Source: Candidatus Gallibacteroides avistercoris
GTDB taxonomy: Bacteria; Bacteroidota; Bacteroidia; Bacteroidales; CHK158-818
Length of the DNA: 60,887 nt
NCBI GenBank assembly: GCA_018714665.1
Contig: DVNA01000111.1
Location: 1-60,887 of the forward strand
Direction of reading: 5' to 3'
The position numbers were made by a program, and so were the translations under genes. The notes under the pieces were generated by a model that did no database searches, was not told where the DNA came from, and saw only the letters and a program-made list of their open reading frames with translations. Shown in pieces: positions 41,598-50,974 of the stretch (position 1 is the first letter of the stretch; every line of letters starts with the position of its first letter).

Positions 41598-43190
41598 ATG
41601 AAAAAGATACTCTTTTTATGGATAGCAATCGGGGTGACGCTCAGCGCCACGGCCCAGAAACAGTCGGAAGCCAACCGGAAACTCTCGCTCTCCGAATTTG
41701 CCATCAGCAGCCTGTACGTCGATTCCGTTGACGAGACCAAACTGGTAGAAGACGCCATACGGGGAATGCTCCAAGAGCTGGACCCCCACTCCACCTACAT
41801 GACCCCCGAAGAGGTCAAGGAGCTGAACGAGACCATGCAGGGAAACTTCGAAGGCATCGGCATCCAGTTCGAGATGTACAAAGATACCCTGTACGTCATC
41901 CAAACCGTCCCCGGCGGGCCCTCTGAAAAGGTAGGGTTGCTGGCGGGAGACCGCATCCTCACCGTCAACGACACCCTCATTGCCGGCGTGGGGAGGAGCA
42001 ATACCGAAATCATGAACCTCATCCGGGGTAAAAAAGGCACCACCGTAGTCATTACCGTGCTGCGCCGAGGCCAAACCGAGCCCATGACCTTTAAAATCAT
42101 CCGCGACCAGATACCCATCCACAGCCTCGATGCCGCCTACATGGCTACTCCAAATACCGGATACATCCGGCTCAACCGTTTCGGAGCCACCACCCACCAG
42201 GAGTTCGTAGAGGCGGTCAAGAAATTGAAGAAACAGGGGATGAAGAACCTCATACTCGACCTGCAAGGCAACGGAGGGGGGTACCTGAACTCCTCCATCG
42301 AGATTGCCGACGAGCTGCTGGATGACAAAAAACTGATCGTATATACCCAAGGGCGTAAAATGCCCCGCGAAGATGCCATTGCTACCAAGGAAGGAATTTT
42401 CCAGAAAGGCAAGCTGGTGGTATTGGTCGAAGGAAGTTCGGCCTCTGCCAGCGAAATTGTCAGCGGAGCCATCCAGGATTGGGACCGAGGCATCATCGTC
42501 GGACGACGCACCTTCGGGAAAGGATTGGTACAACGCCCCGTTCCGCTACCCGACGGATCGATGATCCGGTTGACCGTCTCGCGGTATTACACCCCTTCGG
42601 GCCGGAGCATACAACGCCCCTACACCGACGGAGTAGACCAATACAACCAGGACCTGATCGAACGCTACAACCGCGGGGAGCTGACCAACGCCGATAGCAT
42701 CCACTTCCCGGACTCCCTGAAAGTGAGTACCCTGCTCAACCAGCGAACCGTTTACGGCGGAGGCGGCATCATGCCCGACTATTTTGTCCCGCTCGACACC
42801 ACCCGGTTTACCAAATACCTGGGACAGGTGGTCGCCGCCGGTATCCTGAACTCCTATTGTACCGATTACATCGACAGGAACCGGGCAGAAATACAAACCC
42901 ACTACAAAACGCTGGACCGGTACATCGAATCATTTACCGTCTCGGATGCCATGGTAAACGAGGTAATAGCGGCCGCCGAAAAAGAGAAGATAACCCCCTC
43001 GGGAGCTATCACCGACCAGGAGAAAGCCACCATCCGGGATTGGATCAAGTCGCTGCTGGCACGCGACCTGTTCAACTACGAAGCCTATATCCAGGTATCG
43101 AACCTGTCGTCAGACACCTACCAAAAAGCCCTTGAAATCATAGAAAACGATGAGCTATACAACCAGTTGCTGGGTGTACAAAAGAAATAA
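41598..43190 (+). CDS. S41 carboxyl-terminal processing protease, second copy
   Basis: Exported serine protease of 530 residues with signal peptide (MKKILFLWIAIGVTLSATAQ). A PDZ domain lies at about 85-165 (GNFEGIGIQFEMYKDTLYV start). Catalytic serine in EGSSASASEIVSGAI and lysine in GRRTFGKGLVQRP. The end is a helical region of about 120 residues. It is a paralogue of the protease at 32128-33810, and the last gene after parE and coaD, ending at a strong terminator shared with asnB. Confidence 0.93.
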   Translation: MKKILFLWIAIGVTLSATAQKQSEANRKLSLSEFAISSLYVDSVDETKLVEDAIRGMLQELDPHSTYMTPEEVKELNETMQGNFEGIGIQFEMYKDTLYVIQTVPGGPSEKVGLLAGDRILTVNDTLIAGVGRSNTEIMNLIRGKKGTTVVITVLRRGQTEPMTFKIIRDQIPIHSLDAAYMATPNTGYIRLNRFGATTHQEFVEAVKKLKKQGMKNLILDLQGNGGGYLNSSIEIADELLDDKKLIVYTQGRKMPREDAIATKEGIFQKGKLVVLVEGSSASASEIVSGAIQDWDRGIIVGRRTFGKGLVQRPVPLPDGSMIRLTVSRYYTPSGRSIQRPYTDGVDQYNQDLIERYNRGELTNADSIHFPDSLKVSTLLNQRTVYGGGGIMPDYFVPLDTTRFTKYLGQVVAAGILNSYCTDYIDRNRAEIQTHYKTLDRYIESFTVSDAMVNEVIAAAEKEKITPSGAITDQEKATIRDWIKSLLARDLFNYEAYIQVSNLSSDTYQKALEIIENDELYNQLLGVQKK

Positions 43191-43290
43191 GGCAAAAATG
43201 TTTTGATGCCAGTAGAAACAGGCTCCTCCACGTGAAGGCTGGACGGCTCCCAACCTGCCTCCCGGCAGAATCTCAGACAAAAAAATTGGA

Positions 43291-43328
43291 GAGGGGGAAT
43301 GAAAAGAATTTCATTCCCCCTCTTTTTT
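43291..43328. terminator. Bidirectional terminator between S41 protease and asnB
   Basis: GAGGGGGAATGAAA pairs with TTTCATTCCCCCTC (14 bp, loop AGAA), followed by TTTTTT on the plus strand and preceded by A-rich sequence for the minus strand. Confidence 0.9.
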
Positions 43329-43365
43329 CAAGCTTGCTTCGCAGAAAGCCGAAGAAAGAAATCTA

Positions 43366-45030
43366 TCAATAACTCTGTAAATGTACACTCTTGATGGCAC
43401 GTCCGGAGGGGTCGTTCATATTCTGGAACGAGGCGTCCCAAGCCAGCGCCTCGGCCGTACTGCACGCCACCGAAGGAACCGAAGGTACACACCGGGCAGC
43501 GGCATCCGAAGGGAAGTGCTCTTCAAAAATGGAACGATAAAAATACTCCTCCTTGTTCATCGGCGGGTTGATGGGGAAACGTTCGGCAGCATGAGCCATC
43601 TCCTGATCCGACACCTGCTCGGAGGTTATCTTTTTCAACGTATCAATCCAGCTGTATCCCACTCCGTCGGAGAACTGCTCTTTCTGACGCCAGGCAATCT
43701 CCTGCGGAATTATATCTTCAAAAGCCTTACGCAAGGGCCATTTTTCCATTCTCCCCTCCTTGGCCATCTTGGCCTCGGGATTAAAGCGCATGGCAACATC
43801 CAGGAACTCCTTGTCCAGAAAGGGAACACGCCCTTCAACCCCCCACGCACTGAGCGACTTATTGGCCCGCAGACAGTCATAGAGATGCAACTTACCCAGT
43901 TTACGCACCGTCTCTTCGTGGAAAGCCTTGGCATCGGGTGCCTTATGGAAATAGAGGTAACCGCCGAAAATCTCGTCGGCACCCTCTCCCGAGAGCACCA
44001 TCTTGATCCCCATCGACCGGATAACCCGGGCCAACAGATACATCGGCGTAGAGGCCCGCACGGTGGTAACGTCGTACGTCTCGATGTAATAAATCACATC
44101 CCGGATGGCATCCAACCCCTCCTGTATTGTATAATTGATTTCGTGATGCACGGTCCCGATAAAATCGGCCACCTTTCTGGCTGCGGCCAAATCGGGAGCG
44201 CCCTTCAACCCTACGGCAAAGGAGTGCAGCCGGGGCCACCACGCCGTCTGGGTGTCGTCCTCTTCTATCCGTTTGGAGGCATACTTCTGGGCAATGGCCG
44301 AGATAATGGAGGAGTCCAATCCTCCCGAAAGCAGAACACCGTAAGGGACATCGCTCATCAACTGCCGCTTGACGGCCGCTTCGAGCGCATCGCGCAACTG
44401 ATCTATATCGGCCGGATTTTCGCGAACAGCCTCGTAAGACTCCCATTCGCGCTTATACCACCTTACCATTTTCTTTTCATCGCTGTACCAATAATGTCCG
44501 GGCAGGAACGGTTCAATGTTACGGCAGACCCCTTCCAGCGCCTTCAACTCGGAGGCAACGTAGATACTCCCGTCATCGTTCCATCCTATATACAAAGGAA
44601 TTACCCCGATCGGGTCCCGGGCTACCAGAAAAGCGTTTTTCTCAACATCGTACAAGGCAAAGGCAAATATTCCGTTCAACTCTTCCAGAAAATCAATCCC
44701 TTTTTCCCGGTAAAGCGGCAGGATTACCTCGCAATCCGAACCGGTTAAGAACTCATATTTTCCCTCATAGGATTTCCGGATATCCCGATGATTGTAGATT
44801 TCGCCGTTTACGGCCAGAACCAACTTGCCATCTTTGCTTTTCAGAGGTTGACCGCCCGATGCCGGATCGACAATGGACAACCGCTCATGAGCCAGGATGG
44901 CATTTTGTCCATCGTAAATACCCGACCAGTCAGGCCCCCGGTGACGGATTTTCTTTGCCATCTTCAACACTTGGGGACGAAGCCCCGATATATCTCTCTG
45001 CGGATTAAATACACCTACAATACCACACAT
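43366..45030 (-). CDS. asnB: Asparagine synthase (glutamine-hydrolysing), class B
   Basis: Makes asparagine from aspartate, ATP and glutamine. The N-terminal nucleophile is C2 of MCGIVGVF; the glutaminase domain has RLSIVDPASGGQPL and NGEIYNH; the synthetase domain has the PP-loop GVLLSGGLDSS and SGEGADEIFGGYLYF. 554 residues is the usual AsnB length. It is transcribed alone from a -7 box at 45059-45066. Confidence 0.97.
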   Translation of the reverse strand: MCGIVGVFNPQRDISGLRPQVLKMAKKIRHRGPDWSGIYDGQNAILAHERLSIVDPASGGQPLKSKDGKLVLAVNGEIYNHRDIRKSYEGKYEFLTGSDCEVILPLYREKGIDFLEELNGIFAFALYDVEKNAFLVARDPIGVIPLYIGWNDDGSIYVASELKALEGVCRNIEPFLPGHYWYSDEKKMVRWYKREWESYEAVRENPADIDQLRDALEAAVKRQLMSDVPYGVLLSGGLDSSIISAIAQKYASKRIEEDDTQTAWWPRLHSFAVGLKGAPDLAAARKVADFIGTVHHEINYTIQEGLDAIRDVIYYIETYDVTTVRASTPMYLLARVIRSMGIKMVLSGEGADEIFGGYLYFHKAPDAKAFHEETVRKLGKLHLYDCLRANKSLSAWGVEGRVPFLDKEFLDVAMRFNPEAKMAKEGRMEKWPLRKAFEDIIPQEIAWRQKEQFSDGVGYSWIDTLKKITSEQVSDQEMAHAAERFPINPPMNKEEYFYRSIFEEHFPSDAAARCVPSVPSVACSTAEALAWDASFQNMNDPSGRAIKSVHLQSY

Positions 45031-45058
45031 TTTTTCCTGATATTTTATATTTACGTTG

Positions 45059-45066
45059 CAAATATA
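45059..45066 (-). promoter_or_regulatory. Candidate -7 box (TATATTTG) for asnB
   Basis: Minus strand TATATTTG 28 nt upstream of the asnB ATG. No clear -33 box at 20 nt. Confidence 0.45.
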
Positions 45067-45173
45067 AAAATCAATTTCGACATTATGCTATATTTATCTA
45101 TTATTTTGTGGTATTTTGTTCGAATTATATGAATTATTTATTCATAATGCTTCTTTCATAGACATTTCGGAAA

Positions 45174-46118
45174 CTAAAAATTCCTCTTGTTTTCCATTAG
45201 CAGCGCAATGTTCCGTTTCAATCCTTCGTATTTGGCCCGTTTTACCGCAGAGTTTTTAAAGAGTTTACGATACGCTGATTCGGACAAGGTCTGCATCCGT
45301 TCATCATCCAACTGCAAAAATTCGGGGAGAGGACGAAACTCCGGCACAGCGGTAGGGCAGGCAAACCGGTTGTAGGGACACACCTGTTGGCAGGTATCGC
45401 ATCCATATACCCGGTTTCCCATACACGAAGCCACCGAGGGAGGAATATCGGCACGGTTCTCGATGGTTTGATACGACAGGCATCGGTTGGCATCCAATCC
45501 CCAAGGGGAAGAGAGGGCACCGGTAGGACAGGATTCGATGCACTTGCGACAGTTTCCGCAACGGTTTTTCAAAGGGGTATCGGGCGGAAGTGCCAGAGTG
45601 GAAACAATCACTCCCAGAAAGAAATAGGAGCCCTTCCGGGGAAGAATCAGTTGCCTATTGCGGCCGATAAATCCGATACCGGCCTGCTGTGCCCAATACT
45701 TTTCCAGGATCGGCGCCGTATCCACCAAACAACGCCCTTGCGTACCGGGAGCTATTTGACAGATAAAAGCGAACAACGCTTCCAATTTCCGTTTCATCAC
45801 CCGGTGGTAATCTTCGCCATAAGCGTAGTAGGCAAACTGCGGATGGGTATCCGGTTGTTTTTGGGCAGGGAAATAGTTCAGGGCCACCACCACGACGGAA
45901 CGAGCCGACTCAACCAGCAACCCGGGATTAAACCGAACCTCCCGGTAACGGTGCATATACTCCATACCGGCGCAACAACCGGCATCGAGCCAGCGTTGAA
46001 ACCGGAGCTGCTCCTCCTGCGGCACTTCGGCTGCCCGGGCAAAGCCGCAAGCCCCGAAGCCGATGCGGGAGGCCTCTTCCTTGATCAACCGGGCCTTTTC
46101 AGAGGAGAGCAAATTCAT
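45174..46118 (-). CDS. queG: Epoxyqueuosine reductase
   Basis: Last step of queuosine synthesis in tRNA: reduces epoxyqueuosine using cobalamin and iron-sulfur clusters. The 314-residue chain has VVVALNYFPAQKQ and YAYGEDYHRVMK (cobalamin-domain motifs), then the ferredoxin part with CGNCRKCIESCPTGAL and CDTCQQVCPYN. Length is slightly short (Escherichia coli about 380), lacking the C-terminal HEAT-like part. Its start overlaps the end of the deacetylase gene by 20 nt, which suggests translational coupling. Confidence 0.93.
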   Translation of the reverse strand: MNLLSSEKARLIKEEASRIGFGACGFARAAEVPQEEQLRFQRWLDAGCCAGMEYMHRYREVRFNPGLLVESARSVVVVALNYFPAQKQPDTHPQFAYYAYGEDYHRVMKRKLEALFAFICQIAPGTQGRCLVDTAPILEKYWAQQAGIGFIGRNRQLILPRKGSYFFLGVIVSTLALPPDTPLKNRCGNCRKCIESCPTGALSSPWGLDANRCLSYQTIENRADIPPSVASCMGNRVYGCDTCQQVCPYNRFACPTAVPEFRPLPEFLQLDDERMQTLSESAYRKLFKNSAVKRAKYEGLKRNIALLMENKRNF

Positions 46119-46707
46119 AGCCTTGTTCCATCATCCATTCTATCGACAGCGGAAGGGCGTAACGCAGGTTCCGTTCGGCTTTCAGCGAATCGTGAAAGAC
46201 GATAATCGAGCCGTTGCGGACATACCGCTTTACATTCTCAAACACCTCTTCTTTGGTTACCTTCTTGCTGTAATCGCGGGTTACGACGTCCCACATGATA
46301 ATCCGATACTTCCGTTGCAGGATTTTAACCTGCGAGGGCATCATGTGCCCGTGCGGCGGGCGGAACAGGATGCTTTGGATATGCCTGTCGGCCAACTCCA
46401 CGTTGCGGGTATACGCCCGGGGAGAATAGTGCAACCCCTGTATATGGTTCATGGTATGGTTTCCGGTACGGTGTCCCCGCCGAAGAATCTCGTCGTAGAT
46501 TTCACGGTGTTTCACCACGTTGTCACCCACGCAGAAAAAGGTTGCCTTGATTCCGTACCGATCCAGCAGGTCGAGCACCCACGGAGTTACTTCGGGTATA
46601 GGACCGTCGTCGAAGGTCAGGTAAATGGCATTACGGGGCCCGGGGATACGCCAGAATGTTTCGGGGTACAACATTCTATACAAGAAAGGTGGTTGTTCTA
46701 TCCACAT
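46099..46707 (-). CDS. Polysaccharide deacetylase (NodB domain)
   Basis: Protein of 202 residues consisting of a NodB-type deacetylase domain. YLTFDDGP (residues 28-35) holds the catalytic base and metal D; HRTGNHTMNH the metal histidines; RPPHGHM the third motif, and FHDS the last. It has no signal peptide, so it may be cytosolic or non-classically exported; substrates in the family are N-acetylated glycans. It overlaps queG by 20 nt. Confidence 0.88.
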   Translation of the reverse strand: MWIEQPPFLYRMLYPETFWRIPGPRNAIYLTFDDGPIPEVTPWVLDLLDRYGIKATFFCVGDNVVKHREIYDEILRRGHRTGNHTMNHIQGLHYSPRAYTRNVELADRHIQSILFRPPHGHMMPSQVKILQRKYRIIMWDVVTRDYSKKVTKEEVFENVKRYVRNGSIIVFHDSLKAERNLRYALPLSIEWMMEQGYEFALL

Positions 46708-46710
46708 ACA

Positions 46711-46762
46711 TAAAACAAACGGCAGACTGACATATACATCAGCCTGCCGCCTTCATTTTTTT
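46711..46762. terminator. Terminator between DUF2723 gene and the deacetylase gene
   Basis: CGGCAGACTGA (46720-46730) pairs with TCAGCCTGCCG (46739-46749) with one mismatch; T-rich runs lie on either side (TTTGTTTTA on the minus strand, TTTTTTT on the plus). It serves mainly the DUF2723 gene on the minus strand. Confidence 0.65.
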
Positions 46763-46764
46763 AG

Positions 46765-49700
46765 TTATTGTTTGGGTTGTGCATTCGGATTAAAAATGGC
46801 ATCGTAAGCGCTTGCAAACGTTTCGAGCTCCTGGTAATATTTGTCTCCCAGCTCCGTCTGCCCGTTCTCCTTCAAAATGGCCGAGACATAGTGCAACATC
46901 CGGATACTCGACATAAGGCTCTGACCTACCGAGAGAAAATGGCTCGGTTTAAGGCCGAAATACCAGTTGAGCATTTCAATGGCCGAGTCTCCCATGTCAG
47001 AGAGCAGCGCTATCGCCTTTTCAGGTTGTCCGAGTTTAAAGTAATATTGCCCGAAAAAGACAAAATTCTCTTCGGTCATGGGCACCACGCTCACCGGTAT
47101 TTTTTCCATACACAGGTTGAGCGCGTTCAGGGCTTTCTCGGTCTTACCCTCTTCGATGAGCGTATTCACCAACCGGGAAAAAACCAGACGCATATGCAGG
47201 CACATCCTCCGGCAGTTTTCATCCATATATACATCCGGATCTTCGTCCATTCCTCCCCATTTGAACTTGTTCATCACAATGTCATAGGTCTTATCCGCAT
47301 CCATCGAAGCCATACCTCCGTTGATAGGAGCAATGCGATAGGCCAGCCCGACAGCTTGCAGATAGTTCTGCAACCCGACATATTCGGAAGAGGGAACCGT
47401 CGATGCAAAATAGATGGAGCGGTCCCATCCCTGGTTGGCAATGCTGTTCAGCATCGACAAAACACCTATCTTCTCTTTGGTCAGATAAGGCGCCGAATAG
47501 GAGAGCGTCATCTCCTTGACGATACTGTCGGCATATTGAGGAGAAACGGTTCCGGAATTGACAACCGTTGCCGAATCGATGGGAATGGTAAAGGTAGTAG
47601 CCGGTAAGGTATTCAACTGATCTTCGCTACCCGAGTTATACAGCGTACGTTCGTCGTCGGAGAGCATCCACTTGATGGCCGAATCGAGTTTCATCGGGCC
47701 TTTTACTCTGGGTACGACTCTTACCACGTCGCGTTTTCCCTGGGCATACTGTTCGGGGGTCATCCCCAAAGGCAGCGGCGTAGAGGTATAAGAGGGATAG
47801 AGCATCTGGGTATAGTACCAGTCGGTTTGCAGGTAACTCAAATTACATACCCGTACATCGGTACGGAACCCTTCTACCTCCTGTACGTACCACAGCGGGA
47901 AGGTATCGTTGTCGCCTTGCGTAAAGATGATACCGTTTTCATCGACACACGAGAGGTAGTTCATCCCGAAATCGCGTGCCAGGTAACGGCCCGAACGGTC
48001 GTGGTCGTCCCAGTTCTGCCCGATCATCTGTACGGGAACAAAAAGACACAACACCGATGCGACGGCCGCAGCCACCTCTTTTCGCTTCAAAATCCGGTTC
48101 AGGCCCTTGGCAATGGCCAACACGCCCAGCCCTACCCAGATAGCATACGCATAGAAAGAGCCGGCATAGGCGTAGTCCCGTTCACGGGGTTGATAAGGAG
48201 TCTGGTTCAAATAGATGACAATGGCGATACCGGTCATAAAGAAGAGGAAGAAGGTAATCCAGAACCCTTCGATTCCCTTTCGTCCGGAGTAGGCTTGGAA
48301 CAACAAACCGATAATCCCCAGCAACAACGGCATCATGTAGTAGTAGTTACGTCCCTTGTTGTTGGCATATACCGAGGGCAGGGTTTCCTGGTCGCCCACC
48401 ATGTGCTTGTCGATGAAGTTGAACCCGGTTATCCATTTACCGTGCTGAACCTCTCCATGGCCCTGTATGTCGTTTTGACGTCCGGAGAAGTTCCACATAA
48501 AATAACGCCAATACATATGGTTCAACTGGTAGTCGAAGAAGAAGCGGAGGTTTTCCCAGAAGGTAGGTTGCATGACGGTCTTCACGCCCGAATCCGATTC
48601 AAACGGGGCAGCCACTACCACGGGTTTCCCCTTGTACTGACTCCACTCCTTGTATGCGTTAATGTGTTCGGGCTTGTCGCTGTACATTCGGGGGAAAAAG
48701 ACATCCAGCTCGGGGTTATAGATATAGTCGTATTTATATCCAGTAATGACATACCGATCTTTTTCGTCGGGCGAACTTTTCAACTTCTTGTTCCAGATGG
48801 GAGCGCCCATCTTCCGTTTAATCAATCCCGAGCGTGTACCCGTCTGGGCATCGGTAACCACGTCGTAGGTTACGTCCGAGACGAACGTGCGACCGAACAG
48901 CAACGGGTTGTTACCGTACTGTTCGCGGCTGATGTAACGGCCCAGCGAGAAGATGTCCGAGGGGTTGTTTTCGTCCAACGGCGTGTTGGCCGATGCCCGG
49001 ATCAAGATGATGGCGTACGAGGAGTATCCGAAAAAGATTACCATCAGACATACCAAAATCGTATTGAGGACCTTTACCGGAACCACTTTGCAGGCGAACA
49101 GGTAAAAAGCCAGGGCGGCAATAAGCAATATACCGAGCCAAACCATACCGCCCAAGAAAGGGAGTCCCAGCAGCGAGACTGCCAGAATAAACGAAACTTT
49201 GAGCCGCGTGGGATTTTTTTGCGAATAGGTTTCATATACCCCCCAAATCAGGCAGCCGATGGTCAGGAAGAAACAAACCACCACACCCGTGTTGAAAGGC
49301 ATCCCCAATACGTTTACGGCAAAGAGCTCAAACCATCCGGCCACCTGGATAAATCCGGGATACAACCCGTAAAGCAGGAACAAAATGATCAAGAACGAGA
49401 TGCCCAACGCCACCAACGACCCTTTCACGTTGCTATTGGGATATTTCTTGTAATAATAAACCAATACGATGGCCGGGATACAGAGGAGGTTCAACTGGTG
49501 TACACAAATACCTACCCCCATCAAATAGGCAATCAATACCAGGAAACGGCCCGCATAGGGTTCGTCGGCCACGGATTCCCATTTCAGAATCAGCCAAAAT
49601 ACAGCTGCCGTACAGAAAGAGGAGTAGGCATATACCTCTCCTTCGACGGCCGAGAACCAGAACGTATCGGAAAAGGCATATACCAGGGCACCTACCATCC

Positions 49701-50070
49701 CGCTACCGAGAATGGCAATCATCTTGGACAAAGAGATCTCTTCGTCATCCTGTACGATAATCTTCTTGGCCAGAGCGGTAATAGTCCAGAACAGGAACAG
49801 AATGGTACCGGCACTCAGCAATCCGGACATCAGGTTTACCAAATAGGCCACATGAGAGGGATCGGAGGTGAAATTGGCGAAGAAACGGCCCGTCAGCATG
49901 AACAAAGGGCTTCCGGGAGGGTGTCCCACCTCCTGTTTATACGCCGAGGCGATAAACTCGCCACAATCCCAAAAACTTGCCGTAGGTTCCAACGTCATAA
50001 TATAGACAACAGCCGATATCAAAAAGGCGACCCATCCGAGCAAGTTATTCCAAAACTTGTATTGTTTCAT
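46765..50070 (-). CDS. DUF2723 membrane protein, probable protein O-glycosyltransferase-like (GT117)
   Basis: Largest protein in the window (1101 residues). The N-terminal half has about ten or more membrane helices with the family signature LEPTASFWDCGEFIASA followed by KQEVGHPPGSPLF, where D and E fit the catalytic acidic pair seen in GT-C transferases. The central part (about 440-720) is soluble with further helices, and the C-terminal part is helical and TPR-like (about 950-1080). DUF2723 proteins are placed among the GT-C glycosyltransferases and may modify envelope proteins or glycans. It has its own promoter at 50118-50125. Confidence 0.85.
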   Translation of the reverse strand: MKQYKFWNNLLGWVAFLISAVVYIMTLEPTASFWDCGEFIASAYKQEVGHPPGSPLFMLTGRFFANFTSDPSHVAYLVNLMSGLLSAGTILFLFWTITALAKKIIVQDDEEISLSKMIAILGSGMVGALVYAFSDTFWFSAVEGEVYAYSSFCTAAVFWLILKWESVADEPYAGRFLVLIAYLMGVGICVHQLNLLCIPAIVLVYYYKKYPNSNVKGSLVALGISFLIILFLLYGLYPGFIQVAGWFELFAVNVLGMPFNTGVVVCFFLTIGCLIWGVYETYSQKNPTRLKVSFILAVSLLGLPFLGGMVWLGILLIAALAFYLFACKVVPVKVLNTILVCLMVIFFGYSSYAIILIRASANTPLDENNPSDIFSLGRYISREQYGNNPLLFGRTFVSDVTYDVVTDAQTGTRSGLIKRKMGAPIWNKKLKSSPDEKDRYVITGYKYDYIYNPELDVFFPRMYSDKPEHINAYKEWSQYKGKPVVVAAPFESDSGVKTVMQPTFWENLRFFFDYQLNHMYWRYFMWNFSGRQNDIQGHGEVQHGKWITGFNFIDKHMVGDQETLPSVYANNKGRNYYYMMPLLLGIIGLLFQAYSGRKGIEGFWITFFLFFMTGIAIVIYLNQTPYQPRERDYAYAGSFYAYAIWVGLGVLAIAKGLNRILKRKEVAAAVASVLCLFVPVQMIGQNWDDHDRSGRYLARDFGMNYLSCVDENGIIFTQGDNDTFPLWYVQEVEGFRTDVRVCNLSYLQTDWYYTQMLYPSYTSTPLPLGMTPEQYAQGKRDVVRVVPRVKGPMKLDSAIKWMLSDDERTLYNSGSEDQLNTLPATTFTIPIDSATVVNSGTVSPQYADSIVKEMTLSYSAPYLTKEKIGVLSMLNSIANQGWDRSIYFASTVPSSEYVGLQNYLQAVGLAYRIAPINGGMASMDADKTYDIVMNKFKWGGMDEDPDVYMDENCRRMCLHMRLVFSRLVNTLIEEGKTEKALNALNLCMEKIPVSVVPMTEENFVFFGQYYFKLGQPEKAIALLSDMGDSAIEMLNWYFGLKPSHFLSVGQSLMSSIRMLHYVSAILKENGQTELGDKYYQELETFASAYDAIFNPNAQPKQ

Positions 50071-50117
50071 ATATTTTCAGTTTGCAAATTTCTACTCATT
50101 CAACCATATAAGAGGCG

Positions 50118-50125
50118 CAAAGATA
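50118..50125 (-). promoter_or_regulatory. Candidate -7 box (TATCTTTG) for the DUF2723 gene
   Basis: Minus strand TATCTTTG, 48 nt upstream of the ATG at 50070. A T-rich segment is present at -33 without a clean TTTG. Confidence 0.5.
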
Positions 50126-50265
50126 TAAAAGATATGTATAAAATTTGTTATGTAGATATTTAAGAATTGTTTTCGTCCCTAAAAATGGGGTGCTTTTCTC
50201 CGGCTTCCATCACAATTTTCGGCCGAAAAACAAGTACAATCTTTTTCTACGGAAAATCTATTTTA

Positions 50266-50273
50266 TACTTTTG
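50266..50273 (+). promoter_or_regulatory. Candidate -7 box (TACTTTTG) for the mnmD-like gene
   Basis: TACTTTTG 24 nt upstream of the ATG at 50297; a T-rich patch lies about 20 nt upstream. Confidence 0.5.
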
Positions 50274-50296
50274 CTACCGATTAGCCATACAACACG

Positions 50297-50974
50297 ATGC
50301 AAGCAGAAAAACCTGTCATTGAATTAACCGCCGACGGTTCGGCCACGCTCTTCCTGCCGGGACTGAACGAACATTACCATTCGGTAAAGGGGGCATTGGC
50401 CGAGTCTCTTCACGTCTATATCGAGTCGGCCCTGCGTCGGATAGAAAAGCCTGAAATCTCCCTGCTGGAAGTGGGCTTCGGAACGGGGCTGAATACATTC
50501 CTGAGCTGTTTGGAGGCTGCCCGCCGACACATCGCCATCCACTATACGACCCTGGAACTGTTTCCCCTCTCTTGCCAAGAGGCCGAAGCGTTGCATTATC
50601 CCGACTCGGTTTCACCCCAACACGCCGCCCTTTTCCGGGCGTTGCACACCGCCCGCTGGGATACTCCCGAGGAGATAACGCCTTACTTTACCTTGTACAA
50701 GCGGCAGGAAGACCTGACCTGCTGCACGTTCGACAGACTTTACGATGTCATCTATTTCGATGCTTTCGCCCCCGAAAAACAACCGGAGTTGTGGGAAGAG
50801 TCCATTTTCCGCAACCTGTTTGAACATACCGCGGCAGGAGGGGTCCTGACCACCTACTGTGCCAAAGGGGAGGTACGCAGGCGCCTGCAACGGGCCGGAT
50901 TTCAGGTAGAACGGCTGGCAGGTCCCCCGGGAGGGAAAAGGGAGATTCTGCGAGGGAGCAAACCCATCATTTAA
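50297..50974 (+). CDS. mnmD: MnmD-like tRNA (mnm5s2U34)-methyltransferase domain protein
   Basis: Methyltransferase of 225 residues equal to the N-terminal half of Escherichia coli MnmC (DUF752). The SAM motif EVGFGTGLNTFLSCLEA is at 56-72; YFDAFAPEKQPELW and the final VERLAGPPGGKREILRG are family hallmarks. No FAD-oxidase half (MnmC1) follows, so it is the stand-alone form that adds the last methyl group to U34 of certain tRNAs. Its stop codon overlaps by 4 nt with that of the convergent YqaA-like gene. Confidence 0.88.
   Translation: MQAEKPVIELTADGSATLFLPGLNEHYHSVKGALAESLHVYIESALRRIEKPEISLLEVGFGTGLNTFLSCLEAARRHIAIHYTTLELFPLSCQEAEALHYPDSVSPQHAALFRALHTARWDTPEEITPYFTLYKRQEDLTCCTFDRLYDVIYFDAFAPEKQPELWEESIFRNLFEHTAAGGVLTTYCAKGEVRRRLQRAGFQVERLAGPPGGKREILRGSKPII

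Noticed and set aside
47827..50163. 778-codon plus-strand frame opposite the DUF2723 gene
   Set aside because: Antisense shadow; no recognisable domain, and the opposite strand codes for a conserved membrane protein.
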